Source of the DNA: Thelonectria olida | Taxonomy: Eukaryota; Ascomycota; Sordariomycetes; Hypocreales; Nectriaceae | Assembly: GCA_020736575.1 (NCBI GenBank) | Contig: JAGPYM010000006.1 | Span: 1,798,001 to 1,862,000 of the forward strand | DNA length: 64,000 bases | Direction of reading: 5' to 3' | Notes under the pieces: generated by a model | Told to the model about the DNA's origin: nothing | Database searches by the model: none | Seen by the model: the letters and a program-made list of their open reading frames with translations, nothing else | Program-made: the position numbers and the translations under genes | Shown: positions 34,518 to 44,112 of the stretch, in pieces | Layout: each line of letters begins with the position of its first letter | Numbering within the stretch: position 1 is the first letter of the stretch

Positions 34518-35323
34518 TTATGAGACTGCAGTGCCTTGCGGTGGTTGCTGCTGTTTCTCTGCGACCCTGAGTTCGGCAATGCGGTCGTCAATCAGAGCAA
34601 TATCAGCCTCGACTCTCAAGATCTTCTCCGACATCATTTCGATATATTCCTCATCCGTAAGCTTCCTGAGAGGACTCCAGTTGGATCGAAACCAGCTATC
34701 ATTCTCATCCCTGATTTTAGGCTCCCGAGTCGCAAGGCGATTTGCGATCATTTGCCCTCCGGCGCCAAATGCTGTCCAGCAAACCACGGCTGGGAGAATA
34801 TTTGACGGACCACCTGGGCTGTGTTAGAAATGAGTGCGCCTGGCCACACGAATCGACTTACGTATCAAGCCTCCGACTGCCCCAGCCACTGAACCGGCAA
34901 TGGCACTGGCTTTGGTCCTGTCCAAGGGAGTAACACGCTCTTCGCCACCCCATGATTTGATTGCCATGGTTCTTGTAACTTGAAACAGATCAGGAAAGAT
35001 GATTCACGTAGTTGGAACTGGGGACTTACACCAGAAGCTAGTTCCAAGAGTGAACCATTGGAAACCAGAGACTGCGCCCCAGATAATGGGGTTGGCTTCC
35101 TTGAATATAGAGCCGCCTACACCAGCTATCACGCCAGCAGTTCCTTGGATGGAGTGTAAGCAAGTGATACTCTTTGTTCTTCGAGGGACAACGTACCGGC
35201 CCAACCACCCACTTTGAGGGGAGGGACAATCAGATCCACAATCTCGGGTGCAAACAACCCTCGAGCTGGATGGTGGTGCCGAGTCAAAATGGATTGAGGG
35301 TCTTGACTGTTATTATTGGCCAT
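34518..35323 (-). CDS. Small Tim17/22/23-like membrane protein
   Basis: Four exons on the minus strand, 35323-35197, 35143-35030, 34978-34862 and 34813-34518, encode 217 residues. Introns are 53, 51 and 48 nt. Donors are GTACGT, GTAAGT and GTAAGT, and the acceptors were chosen because only they keep the frame. After a hydrophilic N-terminus there are glycine-rich hydrophobic segments: GGWAGTAGVIAGVGGSIF, a stretch ending GTSFWFTR, SAIAGSVAGAVGG and LPAVVCWTAFGAGG. The GxxxG spacing is reminiscent of Tim17/Tim22/Tim23 proteins, which sit in the mitochondrial inner membrane. The C-terminus (SPLRKLTDEEYIEMMSEKIL onward) is a charged helix, likely a coiled coil. The family assignment is by resemblance only; another small fungal mitochondrial membrane protein is possible. 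Confidence 0.7.
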
Positions 35324-36059
35324 ATTGCTGGTACTGATGCGAGATGACGGTGAACAGATGGAATGTAACGAGAGGGCAATGTGAAGGGGCCAAACGCTGA
35401 ATAAGCAGAGAAGAGGACGGAATGTTGATACAATTATAAAAAGGGGACAATTGTGCACAGTAGTATTACAGAATCATGGTTTGTAATGAATGACTCGGTG
35501 TTTGCTCGTCGCAATTATTGAAGGAACCGTATCACGAACGAGGGATGAAATGCAAACTGGGACTAACCGGGGACGAATCAAAGGCTGTAAAAAACCCGTG
35601 ACATTGGCCAGGTTTATGTAAGGAAGGCACATCCTGCACACAAACCAGAGGCCACCACAACCTGCAAGCGAGTAGGGAAGGCGACCGGCGTTGGCCACTA
35701 AGCCTATTCCGGGCTAGCCTCTCCCACTCCTTGTCGGGCAAAATTAAGGCAACCCTCACCGGCGCCTCCATCATCATTTTTTCCTACGCCGAGCAAATTT
35801 CACCTCGTCAAACCCCAGACACGACTACACTCGTCGGGGGGACCAACTACTGCTTTTCATCGCCTCCGCTCAGCCTCTTTGTGCCAATCCCTCACTCGAC
35901 GGAACCTTGGCCGTGCTATCGACCTTCGACTCCCCAACTCTGTCGCTTTTCGCGCTCGATTCTTGCTCAGAGGTTAGGCCAACCCAGGTCGGCTTCATCC
36001 TCCAATTCCTACGCGCATCGGTCTCGGACTCGTTGCGCGTAACCGCCTAAGCCGCAATC
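35324..36059. promoter_or_regulatory. Divergent promoter, Tim17-like gene / eIF4B-like gene
   Basis: The two start codons are 736 bases apart and point away from each other. The half next to the eIF4B-like gene (35770-36050) is rich in CTC/CTTC words, as in fungal core promoters and leaders. No gene lies inside. Exact transcription starts cannot be seen. Confidence 0.5.
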
Positions 36060-38072
36060 ATGGGTGAGTATAATACTCTCCAACTGTGCTATCATGTCTT
36101 GCTGACCATCCTCTCCCAGCGCCGAAGAAGAAGGAACAACAGCAGAAGATGTCCCTTGGGGACTTTCTGGCTGATTCAGGTTGGTGCTGCCCCTCGTCCG
36201 TGTCGCATCGTCGCCAGCCCCGCCGCACACACATGTCAACGTGCCACAGACCAACGACCATATGCTAACCCTCACTCATAGGATTTGGTGGTGGTGCCTC
36301 TTGGGCCGATGAAGTCGAGGAAACTTACGGTTAGATATTATCCCTCATATTACCACCTCCTCGTCGTCCCTGCATGCTAACTCTTCCTCTAGTCACCGGT
36401 AGGCGCCATTTTGCTTCCTCGAGACGATCGTGTGGTGGACTGACCTTGTTCTATAGGCACTCAGCCCCTGCCCCCAAGCGACCGCGACCGCAACCGCTTC
36501 GGAAGTTCCACCTCCACCTGGCAAGATCGGGGTATGTCGCCCTTTCCGCCACATATGCTCACCGACGCTGACTCGCCTAGGATTTTCCGTTCGCGAGGCC
36601 GCTCCCCAGAGGATCCCCGACAAACCCCCCTATACCGCCCATCTGGGCAATCTGGCCTATGATGTCACCGACGATGCCGTCAACGAGTTCTTTGAGGGCT
36701 GTGATGTCGCCTCCGTCCGTCTGATTGAGGATCGCGAGACGCAGCGCCCTAAGGGCTTTGGTTACGTTGAATTTGGCAATGTGGAGGGCCTGAAGAAGGC
36801 TCTTGCCCTTGACGGAGAATCTTTCCAGGGCCGAACTGTTCGCATCAAGGTTGCTGATCCCCGTAAGTTTCCTTTTCATCCGTTAGAATAAACCCTCACT
36901 AATATTCCTCAGCTCGCGGCGGTGATAGCGGCAGGGGTGATTCCATCCGAGATATGGGCAGCTGGGCTCGTACAGGTCCTCTACCCGACCTTGGAAATGC
37001 GCGATCTAACCGTCCCGAGTTTGGCGAACCCCGTGAGCGTCGACCTCCTCGCGACCCTGCTTCTTTCGAAGCTCGTCCTTCTCGTGATCTGACTTGGGAA
37101 CGACGTGGACCTTTGGCGCCCATTGCCAATGAGGGCCCTGGGTCTCGCGACAACAGCCGCCCTCCCCGCGGCGAGGGACTCGGAGAGCGAAGCGAGTCGC
37201 ACCGTGGAAACCGACGAGAAGCTGCCTGGGGCGAGGGTCGACCCCACCGCGAACAGCCTGAACGCCCAGAACGCCCAGAGCGAGTTCCTACCGCGGCCGA
37301 CAAGGACATGCAGTGGCGAGACCGAATGCAACCCGGCAAGCCTATCTCTCCCGATGGAAGCGCACCCCCCTCTCCTGCCCTCTCAAACGCCGCTCCCGCG
37401 CAAGGCGGTCGACCCCGTCTGAACTTGCAGAAGCGAACTGTCTCTGAGGCTGCTGATACCGGCTCTGCTGGTGGCTCCTCGGACTCCAAGGCTAGCCCTT
37501 TCGGCGCCGCCCGTCCCATTGATACCGCTGCCAGAGAAAAGCTGATTGAGGAGAAGAGACAACAAGTCGTCCAAGAGCGTCGTGAGGCTGATGAGAAGGC
37601 GAAAGAGGAGCGGCGTCTTGCCAAGGAAGCTGCTGCTAAGGCGGAGGCTGAGGCTGCTGAGGCCGCCGAAGCGGCCGAAGCTAAGGCTGCCGAGGAAGCG
37701 CAGAAGGCCGAGGAGTCCAAGGCTGAGGAGCCCAAGGCTGCCGAGGAGCCGACTGACAAGGCTGATGGAGAGCAGAAGCTCCCCATTCGAACACGTGAGC
37801 CTCGCGAGCCTCGCGAGCCATACAAGTCCCGAGCCACCGAGTCTTCCAGCTGGCGATCCGCCGGTTCCGGTTCCCGTGGCGGAGCCCGAGGAGGTCGTGG
37901 CGGTGGCCCGACCCGCGGTCCTCGAAACGAAAACCGATCTCCTCGTGCCAACGGATCTCCTGCTCAGGCACCCGCCGGGTCCGGAGCTGATGCCGAGCCT
38001 GCCACCCCCACTGCCGATGATGATGGCTGGACGACAGTAACGTTGCCCAAAAAGGGCCGCCAGGGACGCTAA
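36060..38072 (+). CDS. eIF4B-like translation initiation factor (RRM protein)
   Basis: Seven exons, 36060-36063, 36120-36179, 36282-36329, 36393-36398, 36457-36531, 36581-36862 and 36913-38072, encode 544 residues. All introns (56, 102, 63, 58, 49 and 50 nt) have GT..AG ends, and branch points GCTGAC, GCTAAC or ACTGAC can be seen in five of them. The N-terminus MAPKKKEQQQKMSLGDFLAD and the block ASWADEVEETYVTG are eIF4B-like. An RRM follows at residues about 82-157, with RNP1 KGFGYVEF (122-129). The C-terminal half has an Arg/Pro/Glu-rich repetitive region, a long charged Ala/Glu/Lys helix and an RGG-type stretch (GSRGGARGGRGGG), ending TTVTLPKKGRQGR. In yeast the Tif3/eIF4B family stimulates eIF4A helicase and scanning. 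The first exon is only ATGG and exon 4 is only TCACCG, and the frame is correct only if both are used. Confidence 0.9.
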
Positions 38073-39101
38073 AAAAAAGTGTACATATAGCCCCGTTTCC
38101 TTCCGGTTTCACGACTAGAAATGCCCGTCGCAAGATGTACTCTCATGCGGACCTCCCTTTTCTCTTTGGACAACGCAGTTGCCTCTTGGACTCTGCACTT
38201 TGATCGCGAAAATGACCCATCTCTCCTCTTACACTCTGGCAAGTGGCTCGCCCGAATACGGATCTTGAAATGCAGGATCCTAGTTCAACGAGCCGCATGT
38301 CGGTCCTTTGCCAAATCATCCCTGAACCTGGGATACCAGGATTCCGGGGTATTTGGATCTCTTCTAGCCTTGGTGACAACCGAAGGCATCTTTGTTTTCC
38401 TCGTCTGACCCGCCACCCACGTTAGACTCGACAAACCCCTACGACTCTCTCTCTCCCCTCTGTCTTAGCCCTTAGGGATGGAAGCGGAGGGTAACCTGGT
38501 GGACGCTATCTGAGCATGAGCCCTCGGCGTTTTCAAGACTAAAAAGTTTAAAAGAATGGCGGCGAATGGATGAATGATGGACGGATGGATGGAAACGTGG
38601 CATGCATTGAATGATCACGGCTCTCTCTTACAAAATGACTTTTTTTCTTTTCACGTTGATGAAATAAGGGAAGAAAAGAAGGGACTGGGGATCTTTTTCT
38701 CTTTTTTTTTACGTTGCAACTCGTTTTTGCTCTGAAATTATTTCGAATGATGATCAGCTCCAACTTGGCAGACATTTAGGGATCAGCCCAACTCGGTTTT
38801 CCTTTCCTTGTGTGAAACGGGGTTGGGAGAGGTTTCTGTATGCTAGGCGATTTACGGATCAATGAACTGTACTGTGTTTTTCATCTCTTAGGCATGCGTG
38901 TGTCGAGTTCTGGATGTTGCTGGCTTAGACGTAGAAGGTTCCATAGACGCGGGAGGTTCAATGAAGGGTCCGGGGGTGAATATGTATGTCTATTTAGGAA
39001 ATCGGGGCTTTTATTACTTGTTTCTATTGTCTCGGTCCACTTGTTGCGATGCTCTCTAATAACCGAACAGGTCCAACCCTACAAACTCTTCCTCTCTGTC
39101 A
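38073..39101. other. Convergent intergenic region, no gene seen
   Basis: This is the shared 3' flank of the eIF4B-like gene (+) and the Nudix gene (-). It is T-rich at 38640-38720 with several T-runs and a GGATGGATGG-type tract near 38563-38592. Frames of up to about 95 codons lack motifs. Confidence 0.6.
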
Positions 39102-39719
39102 TCACCGACTCTCCTTCCACAGCCGAAACCCTTCCAGCACCGTCATCCTCACGCCCTCGCTCACGAAATCCAGCTCCCGGCCGTCGGCAAAGCGGCGCGT
39201 CGTCGCCTCCTCCTCCGTCACCCACGCCCACTCGGCGTGCTCGTCGTCCCGCATCGTCACGGCGTCGCACGACTCGACGTCCATCCACGCCGTCAGCTTG
39301 CCCCACATGTCGCCCGTCTCGCGGAACAGCACAATGTCGTCCTTCAGGGCCAAGGCGTCCTCGCGAGCACCCGTCGGCTCGTCTGTTCCATCAGGGGAGA
39401 GGAGCAGGCCGACGGGGGCCTTGACGTGGGTGGCGACCAGGCCCGACTCCTCCCAGAGCTCGCGGACGGCGGCGGCGACGAAGCTGGCGTCGGTGGGGTC
39501 GACGCAGCCGCCGGGGACTTCCCACTTGTTGGGCCACGAGTCGGTGGGGGCGCGGCGCAGGAGCAGGATGTGGCCGTTGGGGTTTGTGACGAGGGCGCCG
39601 GCGATGAGGCAGTCGATGTCTGGGTTGGCTTTGAGGAAGGCGGCGGGGGAGGATGTGTATGGGTTGAGAGAGGAGGAGACTGTGTAGGAGGATGGAGGTT
39701 GTTGGTTGTGCTTAGCCAT
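39102..39719 (-). CDS. Nudix hydrolase
   Basis: An intronless frame of 205 residues starts at ATG 39719. The core DCLIAGALVTNPNGHILLLR leads into WPNKWEVPGGCVDPTD and the Nudix helix RELWEESGL (consensus REUXEEXGU), so the metal-binding REXXEE residues are present. Before this helix the spacing is one residue longer than the classical GX5EX7, and Asp stands where the first Glu is usual. A downstream loop (VTMRDDEHAEWAWVTEEEA) is typical of the fold's end. Nudix enzymes hydrolyse nucleoside diphosphates linked to another group. The substrate here cannot be predicted. No targeting signal is evident, so a cytosolic housecleaning enzyme is inferred. The GC content is higher than in the neighbours, which also produces long frames on the opposite strand. 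Confidence 0.88.
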   Translation of the reverse strand: MAKHNQQPPSSYTVSSSLNPYTSSPAAFLKANPDIDCLIAGALVTNPNGHILLLRRAPTDSWPNKWEVPGGCVDPTDASFVAAAVRELWEESGLVATHVKAPVGLLLSPDGTDEPTGAREDALALKDDIVLFRETGDMWGKLTAWMDVESCDAVTMRDDEHAEWAWVTEEEATTRRFADGRELDFVSEGVRMTVLEGFRLWKESR

Positions 39720-40468
39720 TTTTTCTGGTTGTTGTTAGGAAGAATTGGGGAGACATGAGAAAGGGATGTGAGAGCAGGGTTCTCGAGGTGAAGTTGAAGT
39801 TGAAGCACCAGTGACTAATACCAAAGTGGGAATACAGGTTCACAACCCTCCCCCGAGCACCTTCTTATATAACATTCGTGGCTCAGTGAATTGGATCAAA
39901 AGAGCCACATGATACATCCTCTGCTCCGTCGATGGCTCTCTCAGCTAATCAGGCAACACAATTGAGGCCTTGAAGAAAAAGCGTGCCCTGACACGTTAAT
40001 TCTGCTGCCTTAGATGCATATCAACATCCGCCCAGGTGAGTCAGTTCCCATTAGGCATCATGCCGAGAGCCCAAGCCGTCTCGATAAAGATTGAAGCTTA
40101 AACCAGGCGCTCGAATCACCAGTCCCGTATGATCGGAGCATCTGACCTGCGCATCGTCGTTCGCGTATCGAGTTTCATCTCATGGCAGCCCAACATCACC
40201 AGCGACCACAGCTAGCTCAAAACCAAACATGGCTACAAATGAAATTACATTTCGGTTCGTTATATATACGAACACTGTCCGTTCCTCTATGTGCTTTGCC
40301 CAGGAACCAGGTAGATGCCTTCCCAATCCGCAACATCTCTCTTCCATGCCGTGTTGCTTCTTCCATAACGCCAAACTCTTACAAGCCCCCAAAGCCCTAG
40401 GGTGCCTTATTCATACAATAGCAGCACATTGAAGGTGCCCAGTTAATCGCTCGCTCGCTCGCTCGTCT
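39720..40468. other. Intergenic region, Nudix promoter and GPHR 3' flank
   Basis: Both flanking genes are on the minus strand. The region has no supported gene. A (CGCT)n microsatellite lies at 40448-40465 directly after the GPHR stop codon. Confidence 0.6.
40448..40465 (+). repeat. (CGCT)n microsatellite
   Basis: About four tandem CGCT units lie 3 bases beyond the stop codon of the GPHR gene, in its 3' UTR. Confidence 0.85.
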
Positions 40469-42118
40469 TCATGACCTCTTGGCCCCCATCTCCTCCATTC
40501 CATAGTCATCCCAATCCTCATCTCCACTCAGCTTTCTACCAACCCATATGCCGACCGCCGTTGACAAGCTGCCGAGGAGGAACCACCCCTCGAACCACCC
40601 ATCCACGAACCCTGGGCTCAGTGCCCCTTGTAGTACACTGCCAACTGCCGAGCTTAGGGCCGTAGGCAGCTGACTGCGAAGGAGCAGCGACGAAGAGATG
40701 ACATAGGTTGCCGCGATCTGGCCAACAAAGAGCGCCATGTTCGCTTGCGCCTGGCGCAACAGACCGGGTGTCCATTTGGCGAAAAGATGGAACGTTTGCA
40801 CCACGCTATTTGCGCTCGCAAGGAGAATCACGCCGCTGAGAGCGAAGCTGATGAACCGTGCCCACGCAAGTTGGTCAAGCTTGGGATCCCAATGCCTCGC
40901 AAGCAGAGACAAGAAGCGGTTGATGGGGTCGCTGCTGGCGAAACTCGTCGAGGGAGATGACGCTCTTCGCAGAGTAGTCATGCTTGTCGCCACAATGCGA
41001 TAAATACAGTATAAACTAAAGAGATATGAAGGGATAAGCAGTATGCGTCCCAGCACCGTGGCTGCCCGGGCAGTCGCAGCGCGGTGGTTCTTCAGCATGG
41101 AGAGGCCGGAAGCCAAATTTGCCTCCATCGTTTCCAGACCTGCTATCTCGATGCGCAACGACTTGATCTCGATCTCCTCCCCGGTACCGCCGCGAAGGGA
41201 GCCCATCACTTTGCCGACAAGACCGCTGCCTTTGGCTGACGGCACACCTGGCCGATCCGCAACCTTGCGTTCAAGATACTGCAATCGATGGCGTTTTGTC
41301 GTAAGCATCTCGTTCGTAGCATCGAGCCCAGCCCTTTTCCGGTTGACGTCAGCCTCCGTGACAGGCTTCTTGCGTCGTGTAGTCACATCGACGAAGGTAT
41401 GCCAGGGTGCTGATACGGCGGCGAAACCAGAAAGCAAGGCCATCAAGGCAATGCCCACAACACCAATTCGTTCAAGGCATCCCCGAGTAAGAGCCTCGGA
41501 AAGACTGGCATCCTGGCGCACGCTCTTGACAGCTTTCATGGCATGGCTAGGAACGGCCTGACCGACAGACCAGAAAGTAAAGAGCCAGCCCAAGAAGAGC
41601 ACGAGATGTACCCCCCAAGCAACCCGCGGAAGCCTCCCCTTTGATGTGCGCTGGAAACTCCAGCCAGCGCTGGTGACGACGGACCGACATTCCAGCCAGG
41701 GCACGAGAACGATGAGAACAAACAAGAGTGTTGGTACGGTAACCCTAAGCGCCAGCTTCCTCGACGTAGGATTCACCACCTCTAGAATTTCATCCATTAT
41801 CAGGGCACCCAACGTCGCAGCTAACCCGCAGGTGATACCAAACGTCCAGGCCACGCCGCGCCTTTGCCAGCTCTTTGCGCCGTGCTCAGCATGTGCTGCG
41901 CGCAACGCAGGTGGCGCATGGGAGGGCAAAACGTGGTCTTCGCCATCGCGGGCTTCGGCGGCGCTATTGAGGCGGGGGAAGATGTGGCGGACGACGAGGA
42001 CGGTTACGGAGGTGAAAACGGCGATGAAGGGGATTAGGGCGAGAATGACAGAGGTGGTGATGCGGTTTGGATTGACGGCCTCGCAAGAGTCATCTCCGCA
42101 CCGAGTGAAGGGCCACAT
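40469..42118 (-). CDS. Golgi pH regulator (GPHR/GPR89) family membrane protein
   Basis: A single-exon frame of 549 residues starts at ATG 42118. The layout is that of GPR89/GPHR. An N-terminal block of hydrophobic helices (about residues 21-45, 90-110, 125-145, 170-190 and 225-245) precedes a long hydrophilic coiled-coil loop (about 255-345; NRKRAGLDATNEMLTTKRHR). A C-terminal helix set follows, from RILLIPSYLFSLYCIYRI through LDQLAWARFISFALSGVIL to the end. The C-terminal part matches what is known as the ABA-GPCR/GPHR_C domain. In animals GPHR is an anion channel that keeps Golgi lumen acidification, and plant relatives have been proposed as abscisic-acid receptors. A Golgi/ER membrane role is inferred for this fungal copy. 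No targeting sequence precedes helix 1. The length agrees with fungal members. Confidence 0.88.
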   Translation of the reverse strand: MWPFTRCGDDSCEAVNPNRITTSVILALIPFIAVFTSVTVLVVRHIFPRLNSAAEARDGEDHVLPSHAPPALRAAHAEHGAKSWQRRGVAWTFGITCGLAATLGALIMDEILEVVNPTSRKLALRVTVPTLLFVLIVLVPWLECRSVVTSAGWSFQRTSKGRLPRVAWGVHLVLFLGWLFTFWSVGQAVPSHAMKAVKSVRQDASLSEALTRGCLERIGVVGIALMALLSGFAAVSAPWHTFVDVTTRRKKPVTEADVNRKRAGLDATNEMLTTKRHRLQYLERKVADRPGVPSAKGSGLVGKVMGSLRGGTGEEIEIKSLRIEIAGLETMEANLASGLSMLKNHRAATARAATVLGRILLIPSYLFSLYCIYRIVATSMTTLRRASSPSTSFASSDPINRFLSLLARHWDPKLDQLAWARFISFALSGVILLASANSVVQTFHLFAKWTPGLLRQAQANMALFVGQIAATYVISSSLLLRSQLPTALSSAVGSVLQGALSPGFVDGWFEGWFLLGSLSTAVGIWVGRKLSGDEDWDDYGMEEMGAKRS

Positions 42119-43149
42119 AGCGGAGGTACAGGTGTGTGTCTGCCTGTCCGTCCCGCCTTGCGACGTCGGGATTGATGATGGTTGGTCGGTCGTCGGTCGT
42201 CGGTCGTTCGATCTATCGTGTTCCTTTTATGGAGGTTCTCTTGGATTATCGTCTAATTATTCGATGTATCGTCGTTTGACGTCGATGATGGCGGCCGTTA
42301 TTCGTGTATTTGACTAGGAGAGCAGAGGTGCAAGCGACGTCACCAATCGATATTAACCGAGCAGCGACTCGAACAGGGGCCTCGTGGGCCAAAAGCAATC
42401 CATCCACGAGTTGGGCACCAAGGGGAGAATTCCGGTGTTTGAATCAATCGCGTTGCATTGTACCCGAAGATGCTGGTGAAAGAAGGAGAGATTGCAGCTG
42501 ATGTTTTGGGTTGTGACTTGTGACATGCCGCACCTCACTCCGTGGATCCGACCCGACCCCCCTTCTCATCCCTTCCTTCCATCCATGCTTCCCTCGTTTT
42601 TGCCTGGTCGCTTGCACTATCGTCACTCTATTGCTCGCTGGACCGTTCTAGCCCCAGCCTCCCTCCGCTCCGTGCCTCAGGCCGAACTAATCAAATTCCC
42701 CAAGCTAGAACCTGTGCGATGGAAACGCCATTCGCAACTATGGATGTCAAGCCCTCAGTCCCCTCCGAGATAGAAGCCGCTCGGATACTTGTCAGGGGGG
42801 CTGCGCCTTGTAATTGGGCCACTTATCCCCTGAACACATGCCCCATGACAGTCGAGGTTCCAGTATCGAAGTGACGGCGGGGAACATCACAACGGCCATC
42901 TGCATGCACTCTACCCGAATCACATAAGTTACATGACGGCTCCACGGCACAAAGCATGAGAGAGAACTTGAGAATCCTAGCTAGCACCAGCAAGGTCAAC
43001 AAAAACGCCCATAAACGTCATCGCTTGAGTGTCTGTAACTAATTCTATCCTCAATATTCGCCCACCGCTATTGACCAATTCATTCGACTGCACGAACGCC
43101 TTGGGACGGGTTGCGTCGCCTCCAGTTAGACCTTCAGTGGTGAACAATT
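42119..43149. other. Intergenic region, GPHR promoter and CaaX gene 3' flank
   Basis: Upstream of the GPHR start is a GGTCGTC tandem at about 42184-42210. The stretch 42530-42680 is pyrimidine-rich on the plus strand. Frames of about 90-110 codons at 42492-42874 have no motif. No gene is supported. Confidence 0.55.
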
Positions 43150-44109
43150 TTAACTAATCCAGCAGCATGGGTAGCACATGAAAAGGCATCTGCAGAGGTT
43201 GTTCTCACACCACCGTCTGAATCTGGGCCCGCTGTGGTGAATAATTGTGTCGGCATCTGAATTGTTGTGATTGTTCTCTTCATTGTCTACATCCTCATCC
43301 TGTACCACGGTAGCATCACTCTGCTTTGTCTGTCGATCCAGCTCAGGGCGTTGCCGAGCCAGGTTCGCCTCAGTCCCGTCCGTTTGAAGTACATTCATCT
43401 CAATCGTGTCCGCCTCAATTGCAACCGGCGCCACTCCAGAAGAGTCATTCTCCTCTACCCCTGGTTCAGCCAAATCATGCTGTCGGGAAGCCGAGTTAGC
43501 CTCAGCTACGGGACACGGCACGTCCCTCACGACGGCACCCGAGGTTTGAGGCGCTCGTTGGTTTGGCCTTGCACCCTCCAGTTCTGAGAATCGTGGATCG
43601 GTGTCGCTTTGAGAGGGCTCCGATGCATTAGGTTGCCTTGCGTAGGTCGATGATCCCTCAAGCCTTGCTTCACCCTCAACCTCATCAATTGTTTCCAAGC
43701 TCCGAGCTCCAATACTACGTCCCACACGTGCCGCTATCGCTTGAGCGTGTCTCGAATCATCCTGGCTGTCCTGTGACGGAGCACGTGCTTGAGTTCCGCC
43801 ACCAGATATGTCACTCACTAGGGGATGGCTTTGTTCCAAATTCAGCCGGTCAATCCTATCTGTTGCTTCATGCTCAGTTGGAGAAGGGTCGGGTAATTGC
43901 GGTGCTGGCTCTAGTTCGGCCATATTGTGTGGTGAGACAGCCTCCAGGGTACCATCCAGGTGCTCCGCGCTGCCGTGACGCGGTTGGTGATGTGCAGAAG
44001 CTGGTGATGATGTTCCGCCCAGAGATTCCGCCTCGTCAACTTGGCTGGGGAGTTGGAGCTTATTTCGATTGTGTGTCGACTTCTTGTTGACCTTTCCGTC
44101 AGTCTCCAT
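43150..44109 (-). CDS. Disordered acidic protein with Cys-rich CaaX-type C-terminus
   Basis: A 319-residue frame starts at ATG 44109. The body is hydrophilic, Ser/Asp/Glu/Gln-rich and poor in aromatic residues, and is probably disordered. The final 20 residues form a distinct Cys-rich tail, CENNLCRCLFMCYPCCWIS, ending CWIS, which fits a farnesylation CaaX box, with five further Cys that could be palmitoylated. A lipid-anchored protein at the plasma or endomembrane is therefore inferred; no known enzyme domain is visible. The frame lies immediately behind the universal stress protein gene, in the same frame, separated by its TAG and one AGG codon. There is no room for an independent promoter, so it may be translated by readthrough, by reinitiation from a shared mRNA, or from a promoter inside the upstream gene. 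I do not recognise homologues. Confidence 0.62.
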   Translation of the reverse strand: METDGKVNKKSTHNRNKLQLPSQVDEAESLGGTSSPASAHHQPRHGSAEHLDGTLEAVSPHNMAELEPAPQLPDPSPTEHEATDRIDRLNLEQSHPLVSDISGGGTQARAPSQDSQDDSRHAQAIAARVGRSIGARSLETIDEVEGEARLEGSSTYARQPNASEPSQSDTDPRFSELEGARPNQRAPQTSGAVVRDVPCPVAEANSASRQHDLAEPGVEENDSSGVAPVAIEADTIEMNVLQTDGTEANLARQRPELDRQTKQSDATVVQDEDVDNEENNHNNSDADTIIHHSGPRFRRWCENNLCRCLFMCYPCCWIS

Positions 44110-44112
44110 CCT

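Noticed and set aside
36899..37951. 350-codon minus-strand frame opposite the eIF4B-like gene
   Set aside because: It is an Arg/Ser/Ala-rich shadow of the low-complexity C-terminus of eIF4B, with no motif.
39237..39758. 173-codon plus-strand frame over the Nudix gene
   Set aside because: Gly/Val-rich reflection of GC-rich Nudix codons; the minus strand carries the Nudix box.
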